In this document: piece by piece, positions 1 to 10,899 of the stretch
Layout of the letters: the number at the start of each line of letters is the position of its first letter
How positions within the stretch are numbered: position 1 is the stretch's first letter
Source: Gibbula magus
Taxonomy: Eukaryota; Mollusca; Gastropoda; Trochida; Trochidae
Assembly (NCBI GenBank): GCA_936450465.1
Contig: OW388298.1
Coordinates: 8,953,087-9,017,086 of the forward strand
Direction of reading: 5' to 3'
Length of the DNA stretch: 64,000 bases
Translations under genes and position numbers: made by a program
The notes under the pieces: model-generated
What the model was told of the DNA's origin: nothing
The model's database searches: none
Seen by the model: only the letters and a program-made list of their open reading frames with translations

Positions 1-1595
1 TTGCATTTAATTTATTTATTCATTAAATATATATTGATTTTTTACCTTATTGAAACAATGAGGGCAAATTTGCAGGAGGCATGGTTGGAAATTTCAACTG
101 TTCATATGGTCCACATTCACATCTGGAAAAGATAATTATTATGTTTAACATCCTTCAAATATATCACTATTAACAATTGATGTATTGTATGGTGCTATAA
201 TTATACATTAGAGATAGGACTTAAATTTTCATTATTCACTGTTATATCAGGGATCAATTTTAAGAAATGTTAACCAAATTGCACCAGGTGCATCTTGAGC
301 TTTAGACCTAGTTGCACCAACCAAAGTCAAGTTGCACTGCTTGCGTTCTATTTTCATTGAAAGAAATATGATGCATTTGATTTGTATAATCACTGTACTC
401 ACTGCTTTATTACATAACTATACATTTTTGGTCATGAATTCATCATTTTAAAACATCAAGGCATTGTATTGATACCTCTGATAATTTTATGATTTTATTT
501 TTTTAGCATAGTTTCTTTTATTTAAATTTGGTATATTAAATTTACACTGATAATCAGGTTGCACCAGTGCAAGTAACATAGCAATAAATCGAGCCATATT
601 GTATACACATTGAAATACATCAGTGTCCAACAGGAACAATAATTAGTTTATCTTACTTATATATTAATTGTAAGAACATTATCTTTGCAATTTTCCTCCA
701 TGTCATTATCTTTATACTATAGGTTCTCATTTATAATCTAAGTAGAATTTCATTTTCATGAATCTATTGATTAACAAACAAGAGGGATATACATGAGGAA
801 TATAGACTTTATAAACAATATTAGGCCTAATTAATTTAGTTGGTAGGCTGCAGGGCCTATACTTAACATGTGCTAGGTATTCCAAGTTATATTGTGTATC
901 CAATAAATATTCAGAGACTTTACAGCTCCGCTGGGCGAACAGCATCCAACTTTGTTAACCAAAGGTAATATTTAATAGCCTCAATCCATGGGACTAGTGT
1001 TAATTTCTAGCCATGAAAATGATATTTCATTGAAGTGTTGTAATATCAATATTTTTTATTGTTGGCCATTCATGTCTCTATGATAATTAAGCAGCTGTTG
1101 AAAATAGGTTATATATCCAAAGAAACATACACACCATGAGTGTTTAGAGAATATATGTGCTATGTATATTATTACCTTGACATTATTTACATATATATAT
1201 ACTTACTGACATGTTACAAATAGGCATGTATTGATCAAATTGTTATCATTCGTTTGATAAAAAAGGGGAAAATAGACAGAAATTATGAGACTGTAGTCAA
1301 GATGATTCCTCACAAATTCTATAAATGTGAATGACAGATATCATATCTATGAAAATTATGTAGACAGCGTAAAAAACATTGAACACGCACCTGCATAGTT
1401 TTAGACTGCACTGTCGAGTTGCAACCGGTTCCGCGCTGTTATCGGGTTAGCTGGAGCCAAGTATGTGCCTGTTAATGAATTTGATGAAGTTGCACAACTT
1501 TCCTCGTCATTTTGACAAAATCTCTCGCTAATCCGACCGAAACTTTCGGCATTTTTGACGGGTTTGTCGTCTCTACCGGGTGAAGCGGAAATAAA
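1..1595. other. AT-rich spacer, no gene seen
   Basis: No reading frame here looks protein-like on either strand and no splice-bounded exon was found. The stretch is AT-rich until about 1400, where GC rises towards the element at 1596. It contains one dispersed repeat (352-515) and several short GTTGCACCA-type words around 280-570. Confidence 0.6.
352..515 (+). repeat. Dispersed repeat, partner at 13008-13185
   Basis: The two stretches share a run beginning AAAGAAATATGAT and continuing through a GGTCATGA-TTCATCATTTTAAAA block to ATGATTTTAT and TTTAGCATAG. Indels separate them. No coding capacity or terminal structure was seen, so the class is unknown. Confidence 0.6.
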
Positions 1596-2080
1596 TGGCT
1601 ATGCTTGATTCGTTTTGGCGGCGTATACACCGGTCACATGTCCGGCGTACGCCGTTCCTCTACTAGGCTCAGTTGAAACAAGTGTATCAGCGTACACACA
1701 GGAAGACGTCATCATCCCTCAAACTAGCTTAAAAAAACATATCATTTATATTATATAACTATTTTTTTAAAATTATTTCAAAACATTGATTAATATTTTA
1801 TTAGAGTGTAATGCAATGTTTTAAATAAGCAGTGACATTTAAAAATAAATCAGTCAACTATTTAATTGTACAACGCAACTTCATAAACAAAAGGGTTATT
1901 GAATGTCGCAAGGGTAACATTTGTCCGCCATTACACGCCGCCTTCGCCGGTCATTTCCAACCGGCGCATTCGGAGTACGCCTAAGGCGTACGCCGGGTTC
2001 CAATCAAGTGATTTGCCGGTTGCGCCGCTTCCGGCGGCGTACGCCGGGTAGTGCGCCGGGTCCCGAATCAAGCATAGCCA
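1596..2080. mobile_element. TIR element (MITE-like), 485 bp
   Basis: The ends carry a perfect 17-bp inverted repeat, TGGCTATGCTTGATTCG at 1596-1612 and its complement at 2064-2080. Inside, a looser inverted similarity (GGCGTACGCC blocks) extends the match. The element is GC-rich in AT-rich surroundings and codes for nothing recognisable. A target-site duplication is not obvious. A related right-hand fragment lies at 55935-56113. The superfamily cannot be assigned from the ends alone. Confidence 0.7.
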
Positions 2081-2261
2081 ATGTTGCTAGGACTTTTTCG
2101 ACTTTTCGAACAGGAGAGTTCCACACGTAAACTAGTTTAGTATTAAAACTACGTGTGGTTTTGTGAAATGGATTTTGCTTCTCGTAAACGTAAATTTTAG
2201 TTGCACGTAAATATTACACTTAGATGTAGATTTACGATTTTTTGTGAAACGGGGTCCTGAC

Positions 2262-2480
2262 CTTTAAACTTTCAGATTGTCAAGCCATGATGTATCACTC
2301 CTCACATGGCAGGAAACCACTGACTGATTGCAGCCCACTGAGCAGCACTGTAGGTATATATGTAGGTAGGAAGAGCAAATGATTATAATTGAGTATGTGC
2401 TTAGTGGTATTTAACTCACTATTAATTTTAGCTTATCAGGACTGAAAGACCTGCTTGGCTTGTGGCATCGGCCGTCATCC
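2262..2480 (+). repeat. Leader repeat joined to a family A head
   Basis: About 170 bp of leader (CTTTCAGATT, then AGCAGCCCACTGAGCA, then GTAGGAAG) precedes a degenerate family A 5' end, AGCTTATCAGG at 2430-2440. The same leader-plus-head order recurs at 59400-59682 and 60860-61122, so this is a repeated composite, not a chance neighbour. Confidence 0.6.
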
Positions 2481-2538
2481 ATGCAATGACTGTCCGTTTT
2501 TCTTTCATGAACCCCTGTCCCGTCTGTCGTCCGTAAAC

Positions 2539-3205
2539 TTTTCATCTTTTCAACTTCTTCTCCAGGACCGCTTCAACCCCAAAGCTGAAATCTTGTACCT
2601 TGCACCTTAGCGTTCATCGTTTGTTGATTAGGTCTTCATTCTCATTCAAATATGGGCAGCTTAAAGTGAGAGTGTCATGTTGGCAAGGCATATACTTCCC
2701 TAGTTTTTATATGCCAGGCAAATATATCATCAGAAACAACAATCTTTCCTCTTAATTAGCAGCTCCGACTAAGTTTTCATCTTTTCAACTTCTTCTCCAG
2801 AACCGCTTCAACCCCAAAGCTGAAATCTTGTACCTTGCACCTTAACGTTCAACGTTTGTTGATTAGGTCTTCATTCTCATTCAAATATGGGCAGCTTAAA
2901 GTGAGAGTGTCATGTTGGCAAGGCATATACTTCCCTAGTTTTTATATGCCAGGCAAATATATCATCAGAAACAACAATCTTTCCTCTTAATTAGCAGCTC
3001 CGACTAAGTCGGGAGCTGCTATCAGTTTTTGTGCAGTGACTGTCCGTTTTTCTTTCTTGAACCCGTCTGTCATCTGTAAACTTTTCATCTTTTCAACTTC
3101 TTTACCAGAACCGCTTCAAACCCAAAGCTGAAATCTTCTACCTTGCACCTTAGCGTTCAACGTTTGTTGATTAGGTCTTCATTCTCATTCAAATATGGGC
3201 AGCTT
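2539..3205 (+). repeat. Family D-related 235-bp tandem duplication
   Basis: A block starting TTTTCATCTTTTCAACTTC at 2539 repeats at 2774, and a truncated third copy starts at 3082. Each of the first two ends in the family D head AGCAGCTCCGACT (2758 and 2993). The second head continues into a palindrome, 2993-3020, able to form a hairpin. The roughly 50 bp before the head (ATATGCCAGGCAAATATATC) also occurs alone at 5571-5618. Confidence 0.65.
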
Positions 3206-3284
3206 AATTAAATCTCTAAACGTCATCTCTGAATCCATTGACATAGGAAACTGAAATTTTCGGAATAACATATTTTTTTATCAC

Positions 3285-3601
3285 GGGGTGGGATAGCGCA
3301 GTGGTTAGCGCGTTCGGCTTCAGATCAAGAGGTCCAGGTATTGAATCCTGCCAGGGGCACGGCAACTTTGTCTGCAGTAGAGAACTGTTCTACACGCAGT
3401 AAGGTTTGGGTGCAATGCTACACTGAATTTCAGCGTAGTACCACCCATGGTTCGCTAGTCCCAGCTTTTGCTCGCAGGTTTCACCGCAGTGCATAGCCAT
3501 ATGGTGTTGCGGGCTTTCTCCCTGCCATAATACTAGCAGCCGTGATATAAGTGAAATACTCTTGAAAGCGGCGTTAAACACCAACTCAGTCAGTCAGTCA
3601 G
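3285..3601 (+). mobile_element. tRNA-derived SINE, full length
   Basis: A pol III A-box-like TAGCGCAGTGG lies near the 5' end and a degenerate B box (GGTATTGAATCC) about 45 bp on. A conserved body follows, and the 3' end is a short (CAGT)n tail. The flanks TATTTTTTTATCAC (3271-3284) and TATTTTTGTCAC (from 3602) look like a decayed target-site duplication. A second copy of nearly the same length is at 18074-18383 and a fragment at 20766-20825. Confidence 0.75.
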
Positions 3602-4114
3602 TATTTTTGTCACATTGGCAGTGTTGGCACCTGTATGTAATACCATGGGATATAGTCGTTGCCCTATCTGTCTGTCTGTCCCTCCATCCATGTATTGATA
3701 ACTAACTGAAGTCGGTTACGATTACAATCATCTGTCAATGATGTGTTTTACAAATTATGTGGGACGGTCCGGTGGGATATATGTCATCGTCTGATGACTC
3801 TTGTTAAATGGAGGTTGAAATATTTTCATTATCCCCTCGGCATATAATGATGGAGTATATGGGTGTTTTTCAAAATGGTAGGTTTTTCTGTCCGATTCAA
3901 ATAATTCGAAAAATAAGTTATTGAAAAGATTTGTTTGTTCTAAGATAAATATTTAGATGTTAACTATTCAGTAAATGTGATTAACAATAAGTTTTAATAT
4001 TTGGATTTTTTTTACAAAAACACATTTTAGGGTCGAATTTGGCAGATTTACTCTGTCCGACGGTCATCATATACTTGTGCACAAATAATGTATAAACGAA
4101 CATAATTGAACAAA

Positions 4115-4572
4115 TATGTTCTTTCGTGACCCCCTGACCTCAAATGGGGTCACAGGGGTCACATCCTTAAAAACCTATTTTAATCTCCTTCTCAAGCTCA
4201 AAAAGTCTAGTGAGCTGAACAGTTGTGTGCAGACTCCATGGTCTATGGGGATTCTAAATTGTAGATTTCGTGACCCTGTGACCCCAAATTGGGTCACGGG
4301 TCGAGACCCAAAAACCTATTTTCATCTTGATCTCAAGTATGTAAAGCTCTAGAAAGGTGAAATATTGTGTACAGACTCTTTGGTCAAAGGTGATTCTAAA
4401 TTGTAGGATTGGTGACCCTGTGATTCAAAATATGGGGTCAGGGGTCATGATCTAAAAACCTTTTTTTTGCTTGTTAACAATGTATTACTTGAGATAACTT
4501 CGATATTCAACCTTAGATAAAAAAAATTCAATGAAATCCTGATGAGCTACAGTGCCCATGGCTCTATTTTTT
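4115..4572 (+). mobile_element. Family A element, 5'-truncated
   Basis: Three internal units (GTGACCCC...CCAAATGGGGTCA type) lead into the 3' terminal signature: inner inverted repeat CCTGATGAGCT at 4538-4548, then hairpin AGTGCCCATGGCTCT with one mismatch, then a T run. The 5' end is missing. Confidence 0.7.
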
Positions 4573-4656
4573 TTCAAATCTCACAGTGGTACATTATCCT
4601 GACATGGATGAGCTGGAAAAACATCCTTAGTAATCTTTTAGGGATCATTAAATTTT

Positions 4657-5545
4657 AGCTCATCAGGCCTGAAAGGCCCGTTGGGCTTATGGCATGGCAT
4701 GGCGTCCGGCGTCCGGCGTCCGTCCGTCCGTCTGTAAACTTTTAGCTTTTTTGACTTCTTATCCAGAGCCAATGACTCCATAGTGCTGAAATTTTATATG
4801 CAGACTCCTTGGCGAATTGGGATTCTAAAATTGTAGATTTCGTGACCCCGTGACCCCAAATGGGATCACCGGGGTCACATCCTTAAAAACCTATTTTCAT
4901 CTTCTTCTCTAGTTGCCAAAGGTCTAGAGACCTGAAAAGTTGTATGCAGACTCCTTGGCCAATGGGGATTTTAAATGGTAGATATCGTGACCCCATGACC
5001 CCAAATGGGGTCACAGGGGTCAAAGCCTTAAAAACCTTTGTTCATCTTCTCAAGTTCCACAAGTTCTAGAGAGCTGAAAAGTTGTGTGCAGACTCCTTGG
5101 CAAATGGGGATTCAAAATTGTGGATCTCGTGACCCTGTGACCCCAAATGGGGTCACGGGTCACATCCTTAAAAACCTTTTTTCATCTTTTTCTCCAGTTC
5201 CTTAAGGTCTAGAGAGCTGAAATATTATTTGCAGACTCCTTGGCCAATGGGGATTTTAAAATGTACATTGTGTGACCCAGTGACCCCAAATGGGGTCACA
5301 TCCTTAAAAACCTATTTTCATCTTCTTCTCCAGTTCTGAAAGGTCAAGAGAGTTGAAAAGTTGTGTGCAGACTCCTTGGCCATTGGGGATTCTCAATTGT
5401 TGATTTTGTGACCCCTTGACCCCAATCTAGGTCACGGGTCATGACCCAAAAACCTATTTTCATCTTTATCTCAAGTTTGTAAAGCTCTAGAAAGGTGAAA
5501 TGTTGTGTAGAGACTCATTGGTCCAAGGTGATTCTTAAAGTAATA
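4657..5545 (+). mobile_element. Family A element, 3'-truncated
   Basis: It starts with AGCTCATCAGG (4657-4667), then the GGCCTGAAAGGCC mini-hairpin, then a GGCGTCCGGCGTCCGTCC microsatellite-like head, then about six internal units of roughly 140 bp. The 3' hairpin is absent. The sequence breaks into unrelated DNA near 5545. Confidence 0.75.
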
Positions 5546-5559
5546 GTGTAATAATATTT

Positions 5560-5618
5560 CCCTATTTTTTCATATGCCAGGCAAATATATCATCAGAAAC
5601 AACTATATTTCCTCTTAA
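5560..5618 (+). repeat. Short dispersed repeat
   Basis: The CATATGCCAGGCAAATATATC block matches the sequence directly upstream of the family D heads at 2758 and 2993. Here no D head follows, so it may represent the sequence into which D inserted elsewhere. Confidence 0.5.
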
Positions 5619-5723
5619 TTTAGCAATGGTTTTAAGATTTTGTAATAACCCATGAACCCGAATATCGAATTTCAAAGTGACCCACCCCCTATCTCCTAGC
5701 CGCATGGTGAGCAACAAGAGTCC

Positions 5724-5753
5724 CTACGTCATTTCACAAAAGTCGTGACGTAG
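5724..5753. promoter_or_regulatory. Paired CRE-like sites, possible promoter
   Basis: CTACGTCA (5724-5731) and TGACGTAG (5746-5753) form an 8-bp inverted pair of CRE-like sites (TGACGT core). They lie 41 bp upstream of an ATG with a splice donor (5794). The surrounding 150 bp is more GC-rich than the neighbourhood. Promoter function is inferred. Confidence 0.35.
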
Positions 5754-5793
5754 AACACACGGGATTCCATCCGCTTGACAACAGATAAACAAA

Positions 5794-5802
5794 ATGGCGA
5801 AG
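5794..5802 (+). CDS. Possible first coding exon (Met-Ala-Lys)
   Basis: AAAATGGCGAAG is followed at once by the donor GTGAGC. The ATG has A at -3 and G at +4, a good initiation context, and CRE-like sites lie just upstream. A three-codon first exon is common in animals but cannot be proven here. No downstream exon was found before the repeats begin, and the protein is unidentified. Confidence 0.28.
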
Positions 5803-6589
5803 GTGAGCTCACTGTGCATCGTCTAAGAGAGTTTACGTAAACAGGCAATCAACGCGAGGGGACATGCCTGTATTGTGAATATGGTGATGCCGTTACACGT
5901 TGGAAGCTTGTGATGGGAGAGACTTGGTCTTGACAAGGATGTTTCCGCCGCTGTTCTGCTGGAATAGTAAGTTGTTGACATGATGTTATCTTTGTTTGTT
6001 TTTTATTGATGGAGGCCCTACCTGCAACCCTTATTTGCGATCACCTGATTATAACGTGAAAATGTGAAGAAACTTTATATCTTTATCAATGTATGACAAC
6101 TGCATTTGCCGCCAATTTCTTCCACAGTTTCCCTATATCAAAATAACATTTATGTTTGTGGTATTTTCAATAATGATGACCCACTTGTGGTCAGCATTCT
6201 TATGTCGTCCGAATATGCTCATAGCGAGTCGCCTACTATCCAGTGGGGTTGCAGGTAGAGCCTCTCAATCTACATTCTGAAATTAAATACATGAAGTTAT
6301 ATAAGCATTATATATGACCTACTGCAGTATATGTATATTTTCTTTGTGTTAAAATACATAAGTATTCCTTACCTTTGGGGATTTTGGGCTTATATTACCT
6401 TCCTTACTGGAAAAAATGTAGGTGATGATGATTACGGAGATTTTACGAGCGATTTTCAGCAAAGCTGTTCTCTCACTCGGGTCACAAGGACCATTAATAA
6501 AGTTCTGAAAGTTTCCAAAAAAGGAAGTAATTTTGAAGCCAGGCCGAAAAGTGGAGGCAAATTTTGAGATTTTGAAATTTGGAATAGTA
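5803..6589. other. Unique-looking sequence, no exon recognised
   Basis: If the exon at 5794 is real, this is its first intron. No clear acceptor-plus-open-frame was found. The short open frames here have no protein-like character that I can defend. Confidence 0.45.
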
Positions 6590-6668
6590 CGTAGGTAAGG
6601 TCAAGCCGGGGTGTGGTGGGGGGAGTAGGGAGAGGGGGTAGTTTTATTGGTTAATTTTGGATGATGTT

Positions 6669-6968
6669 TTATTTTTTGGTGTTTTTAGATTCAGTCCAAA
6701 AGGCCCGAATCCTTAATGTTATTATGTAAGTGCCGACCGCTTGGAAGGTACTGAGGTTATTGTGTGGGTTTAAAATTTGATAAATGTTATGTGTTTGGAT
6801 ATTGTTGGCCCTTAGTTTTAGGTTAAGTATTTGTTTCGAATGAAATAGTGGGAGAAATTTAGGAAGTTTAAGGCCCTCCTTGGCAGCTTTGTCGGCTTTT
6901 TCGTTGCCAAATATGCCGACGTGTGCTGGTACCCAAAGGAGTTTTACTGCCTTGCCTTGATTATTTAG
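6669..6968 (-). pseudogene. LINE ORF2 C-terminus with RNase H motif
   Basis: The minus-strand frame reads LLWVPAHVGIFGNEKADKAA near its start, which is the hallmark HxGIxGNExAD segment of the RNase H domain found at the end of some LINE ORF2 proteins. The Asp in EKAD corresponds to a catalytic acidic residue. The frame continues about 65 residues to a TAA at 6669-6671. Everything N-terminal (endonuclease, reverse transcriptase) is missing because the frame meets the family A block at about 6970. The fragment is intact internally, suggesting recent loss. Confidence 0.85.
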
Positions 6969-6970
6969 AT

Positions 6971-7398
6971 TTTTAGCTCATCAGGCCTGAAAGGCCCGAT
7001 GGGCTTATGGCATGGCATGGCGTCCGGCGTCCGTCCATCCGTCCATAAACTTTGCGCATTTTCAACTTCTTCTCCAGAACCAATGACTCCACAGAGCTAG
7101 AATTTTATGTGCAGACTCCTTGGCCAATGGGGATTCTAAATTGTAGATTTCATGACCCCGTGACCCCAAATGGGGTTACAGGGGTCACATCCTTAAAAAC
7201 CTATTTTCATCTTCTTCTCCAGTTCAAAGAGGTCTAGAGAGCTGAAAAGTTGTGTGCAGACTCCTTGGCCAATGGGGATACTAAATTGTACATTTCGTGA
7301 CCCCATGACCCCAAATGGGGTCACAGGGGTCACATCCTTAAAAACCTATTTTCATCTTCTTCTCCAGTTCCAAAAGGTCTAGAGAGCTGAAAAGTTGT
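6971..7398 (+). mobile_element. Family A block inside the LINE
   Basis: A family A 5' end (AGCTCATCAGGCCTGAAAGG) with the GGCGTCCG head and about two and a half internal units sits between LINE ORF1 and the RNase H tail. Its 3' hairpin end is missing. It therefore looks like insertion followed by deletion that removed both the LINE middle and the element end. Confidence 0.75.
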
Positions 7399-7437
7399 GT
7401 TTGGGTGAGGGGTGGCTGTAGGAAGTCTACGCCGATG

Positions 7438-8628
7438 TTATTGGGGGGGGGAGGATGGTAGAGGGGGTGGGGGGAAGTTAAGAGTGCGTTGGGTGGAGGA
7501 TTTGGGTTTGCGTGTGCGTTTGGGAGGTTTGGGACGGGTGAAAAGAGGGGTGGGTTGGGTGGCAGGGGGGTGAGGTGGGGGTTTGTTAGCGGGTGGGTTT
7601 TGGTTAGAGGGTGGGGATGGGGGAGCGGGGGGGTTTGAGCGGGAACTGTTGCAGGCCCTGTCCCCGCAGTTAGCACATCTCTTCGCCCGCCTGCAGTTGG
7701 TACTGGTATGTGTTTTGTAGGTGAGGCAGTTTGTACAGTATGTAATGGGTTTATGTAGGGTTTCCACGGTGCTTGTGCTGGCGCTAAAAAAGATTGTGTT
7801 TGGTAGTGTTGGGGTTTCAAAGTGAGTATTACTTTTTGGGTATTTATTTGGTTACCTGAGGGAAGTTTTTTGAATGCGCCGGGCCGAAATGATTTTTGGT
7901 TGCTCTTGCCGAATGTTTGCTTCCTCAATGTAAGTAGATAGATTGTTCTCGCTTTTCGAGAAGCTGATTACACCCCTGGACTCCGAGAACCAAATTGGAG
8001 TTTTAAATGCTACGTCGTGGCCAGCAATTTTGATGAGTTGTTTTGCAGCGTTGGCCAATTTGAGCGTTTTAAATTTAACCAAAAAGCCGCTGCCTAATTG
8101 TTTGAGTAGAGTGTATTGATAGCCTTGACTATTAAGGACTGAGCCGATCCTCTCACGGCTTAACACCTTTGAAAGATGTTGTCCTATGGTAGTTGCAAGG
8201 ATTACAAAGGTGAGCAGTTTTGGTGTTGTTGCAGGAGATTGAGTGTTTGCGCCCGACATGTGAGTAGTTGTTTTAGATGAGTGGTGAGCTGGGTGCTCAG
8301 TTGAGTGGAGTGTAGATTGAGCTGTGTGCTCATTGTTACCCGGGGAAATAGCCCGCTTGCGTTTGTTTAGCGGTTGATTGGAAGGTGAAGGAGGAGTGAA
8401 ATTACGGGTTGCATTAACACCCGGGTGGTGTTCGAATTGAACCGCGGGCAAAATTCCGTCGGAGTTTGATTTTTGTGTGGTAGAGAATTTGGACACCGAT
8501 TGTGCCAGTGAAGTTATGTTAATTAATGCCTCCATGGTGGAGTTTAAGGAAAGGTTGCCTTTAGGTGAATGAATTGGTGTTGAAAATTTCGCATTTGGGG
8601 GAGGTTTAGTTGAGTCCATTGCCTTCAC
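7438..8628 (-). pseudogene. LINE ORF1 (gag-like), one in-frame stop
   Basis: A single frame runs from the ATG at 8628 to a TGA-type end at 7438, interrupted once by TAA at 7852-7854, giving about 395 residues. The N-terminal 140 residues are Ser/Thr/Pro-rich and low in complexity. A middle part (GSGFLVKFKTLKLANAAKQL and on) resembles the RRM-like nucleic-acid-binding region of LINE ORF1 proteins. After the stop the frame holds a zinc-knuckle-like cluster, YCTNCLTYKTHTSTNC then CANCGDRAC, and a Pro-rich tail. Such proteins bind element RNA. The readable post-stop frame shows that decay is recent. The apparent longer open frame at 7338-7928 is a shadow. Confidence 0.8.
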
Positions 8629-8888
8629 AGGTTGGACGTAAATTAGGGTGGGAAAAGAGAAGGTAGAGTAAAACTAACAAGTTAGAATGTAGGGAGAGGT
8701 GAAGTCCGGGCAGGACTTCCGTAGGTAGATCCGAGGGCAGCGGTGATGCGTAGAGAGCTCTGAGGAGAGAGGTGTTACTTGGTGTAAGAGAGAGGTGTTA
8801 CAGCCAAGCTGGGAATGTTGAGCAACCAGGGACTCTTTATACTGTAGAGATTATTAGAGAGTCCCTAGGTAATCAAGCAATCATTAAT

Positions 8889-9109
8889 TTTAGCTCTTCA
8901 GGCCTGAAAGGCCTGTAACCACCCAACTGACAGACAGGCAGCTGACAGACGCCTTAAATCAACAATATTTACGGTTCAGTGCACAGCTGAGTTACTCCTG
9001 TTACCTATTCATTGCAATAGACTAATCCAAATAAAAGACAAAACAATGTATTTAAACGTGAGTATTTATTTAAATAACATTGATAAATCACCTTTCAATG
9101 TATGTTTAG
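8889..9109. other. Short family A head, then AT-rich sequence
   Basis: TTTTAGCTCTTCAGGCCTGAAAGG abuts the LINE 5' end, a degenerate family A head without internal units. The rest holds nothing recognisable. Confidence 0.45.
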
Positions 9110-9460
9110 CAGCACATTTCACATAATGTGAATTACTTAAACTTAAATGCAGGTACCAGATTCTGTCAAATCATACATTGCCGCCTCAAGCTTGATTGTA
9201 GTGATCTAAATGCACACAAATATAATCGACATATATCCGAAACATCCAGGTGTTCATGTGGTCACCCTTATGAAGATGTAATTCATTATCTGTTTATCTG
9301 CCGGAACTATCAAAATCTAAGAACAAGTATGTATTTTTACAATCAAGGATTCGACCTAACGACAATTTTATACGGTAACCGTAACTTTAGTAATTTGACA
9401 AACATTAACATTCTCAAATCCTTACATCAGTTTATCAACCAAAGTAACCGATTTTCGTGA
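9110..9460 (+). pseudogene. C-terminal fragment of a second LINE
   Basis: A plus-strand frame of about 115 codons ends at TGA 9458-9460. It contains a Cys/His cluster, RCSCGHPYEDVIHYLFICRN, the pattern found after the reverse transcriptase domain near the C-terminus of many LINE ORF2 proteins. The frame is closed upstream by TAG at 9107-9109, so this is a 5'-truncated copy, the usual result of incomplete target-primed reverse transcription. It runs opposite to the LINE at 6590-8888 and lacks an RNase H motif, so it is a different lineage. Confidence 0.75.
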
Positions 9461-9765
9461 TATTTCAATAATCTGAACTACATGTATTTTGAAACTAATC
9501 TGTTTTATCTATAGCTGCAGGCAACCGTATCACTAGGCATGACCAACATCAATTGATTTGTATTACGTACTCGTTAGTTTATGACTTACACAGATTTTGT
9601 TTTGTCTACCTTTGAATAAGTATTTGTATCATATTTTCTACCTTGTTTTGTGTGTGACCAGTTTTATAATCTATGTACTGGAGCGGCGTTCAAATAAGCC
9701 TAAAGGCTTGTTCGCCAATCCAGATTTCTTCTTCGGAAATAAAAATATGTTTAAACCACATTTCA
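9461..9765 (+). other. 3' UTR of the second LINE
   Basis: Non-coding sequence after the LINE stop ends in a strong hairpin. AATAAGCC (9693-9700) pairs with GGCTTGTT (9705-9712), and GGCG/CGCC closes the base. AATAAA-like words follow. Terminal hairpins of this sort are typical 3' recognition structures in LINEs. Confidence 0.5.
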
Positions 9766-10899
9766 CATAAATATATTTTGACATATTTAGGAACTGGTCA
9801 TTTATTACAGGGGGTGTGGGCCGGGGGAATTTTTACTTGGGTTTGTACACACAAATATGACCCTCCCCGGCTTGTCGTAATTTTGTTAATGGCCCTCCCC
9901 ATTTTTGTGTATTTTTTTCACGACCCTCCCCTAACATACATCTATAAATCGTCTTGACATTGGACTTCTGAAGATATATTCGGTTCTACATTGGAAAGAT
10001 TTTTCTTTTGACACTTTAAAGAAAGGTTCTCTCTCGAAAAAACGGTTATAGAATATATACCAGTTATGGGATTAACATGTGTAACATCTAGGGTTAAAAG
10101 TATCTGTAGAACAACAGATTCATTGGCTATGTAGCTCTTCAGGTACACATTATTACAGGTATTACATTATCTCTCTTAGGTAAAAAGTATTAACATCTTA
10201 AATGATAAGGCATTACCGAGTCACCAAATTATAATCCCCACTGTCAACACAAAATTTTGAAGAAGTAACAAATATATATTTCTGAAGTTCCCCATTTTCC
10301 TGATAAAGGGGAAAGGAACCAGAAATTGAGATTCATAATAATTTGTATTACACATACATTTTAATGATGTGACCTCTATTGTTTTGTCTGTGAGAGGTTT
10401 GTACAATGGTACCACAATAATCTCTAAGTTCCCCCACTGCTCACACCCTCCCCAGTGATAAATTTACAAATATGACTGCATAGTCCAAGAACTTGCTAAT
10501 ACAAACAAGTGGGAGTCCCAGCAGCCACTAAAGTCAGTCCCTCAATAATTAGGCAAATACAACCCCCCAATAAACCCTTGTGTCCTGGTGACTTGCAGCT
10601 TCAAGTTTTATGAGTCCTTTCCAAATGTTATGAGTATTTGGTAAATATATCACTGCTTCCCTAAACCATTGCTAACCCTACTTTCCAGCTCTCCTGGTAT
10701 AACCCTTCTCTCCCCCCCCCCCCCCCCCTTCCCTCCAATATACACCTCTACATAGCACATCTTATAGCAGTATAAAAGGTAAATCACATTGTTAAGTTGG
10801 TTCATTCACTGATACACATCAAGACAAGCTTTTATTTTGATTTTGCTTAAACTTGCTCTTATTACAAATAATCTACCCTTTTCCTCAATTTATATTTAC
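9766..10899. other. Spacer with poly-C tract
   Basis: No supported gene. The minus strand is open from 10148 to 9942 for 68 residues, but has no convincing splice sites. A pure run of 17 C lies at 10712-10728. Confidence 0.45.

Larger units (their letters stand above)
6590..8888 (-). mobile_element. Broken LINE of RNase H-bearing type
   Basis: Read on the minus strand it has a 5' UTR (about 8888-8629), an ORF1 with gag-like features (8628-7438), then a foreign family A block (7398-6971), then only the last 98 codons of ORF2 with an RNase H motif (6968-6669) and a short 3' UTR. The endonuclease and reverse transcriptase parts, normally some 2.5-3 kb, are absent. The RNase H tail plus a zinc-knuckle ORF1 fits the I/Nimb-like side of non-LTR retrotransposons. 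The clade is inferred, not tested. Confidence 0.75.

Noticed and set aside
7338..7928. Open frame of 196 residues on the minus strand
   Set aside because: It is a shadow. The ORF1 frame continues past a single TAA at 7852 in register and carries the zinc-knuckle-like cysteines, whereas this frame is Pro-rich nonsense running into the family A repeat.
9942..10148. 68-residue open frame on the minus strand
   Set aside because: The text is moderately protein-like, but no acceptor, donor or family was recognised, and AT-rich chance frames of this size are expected.
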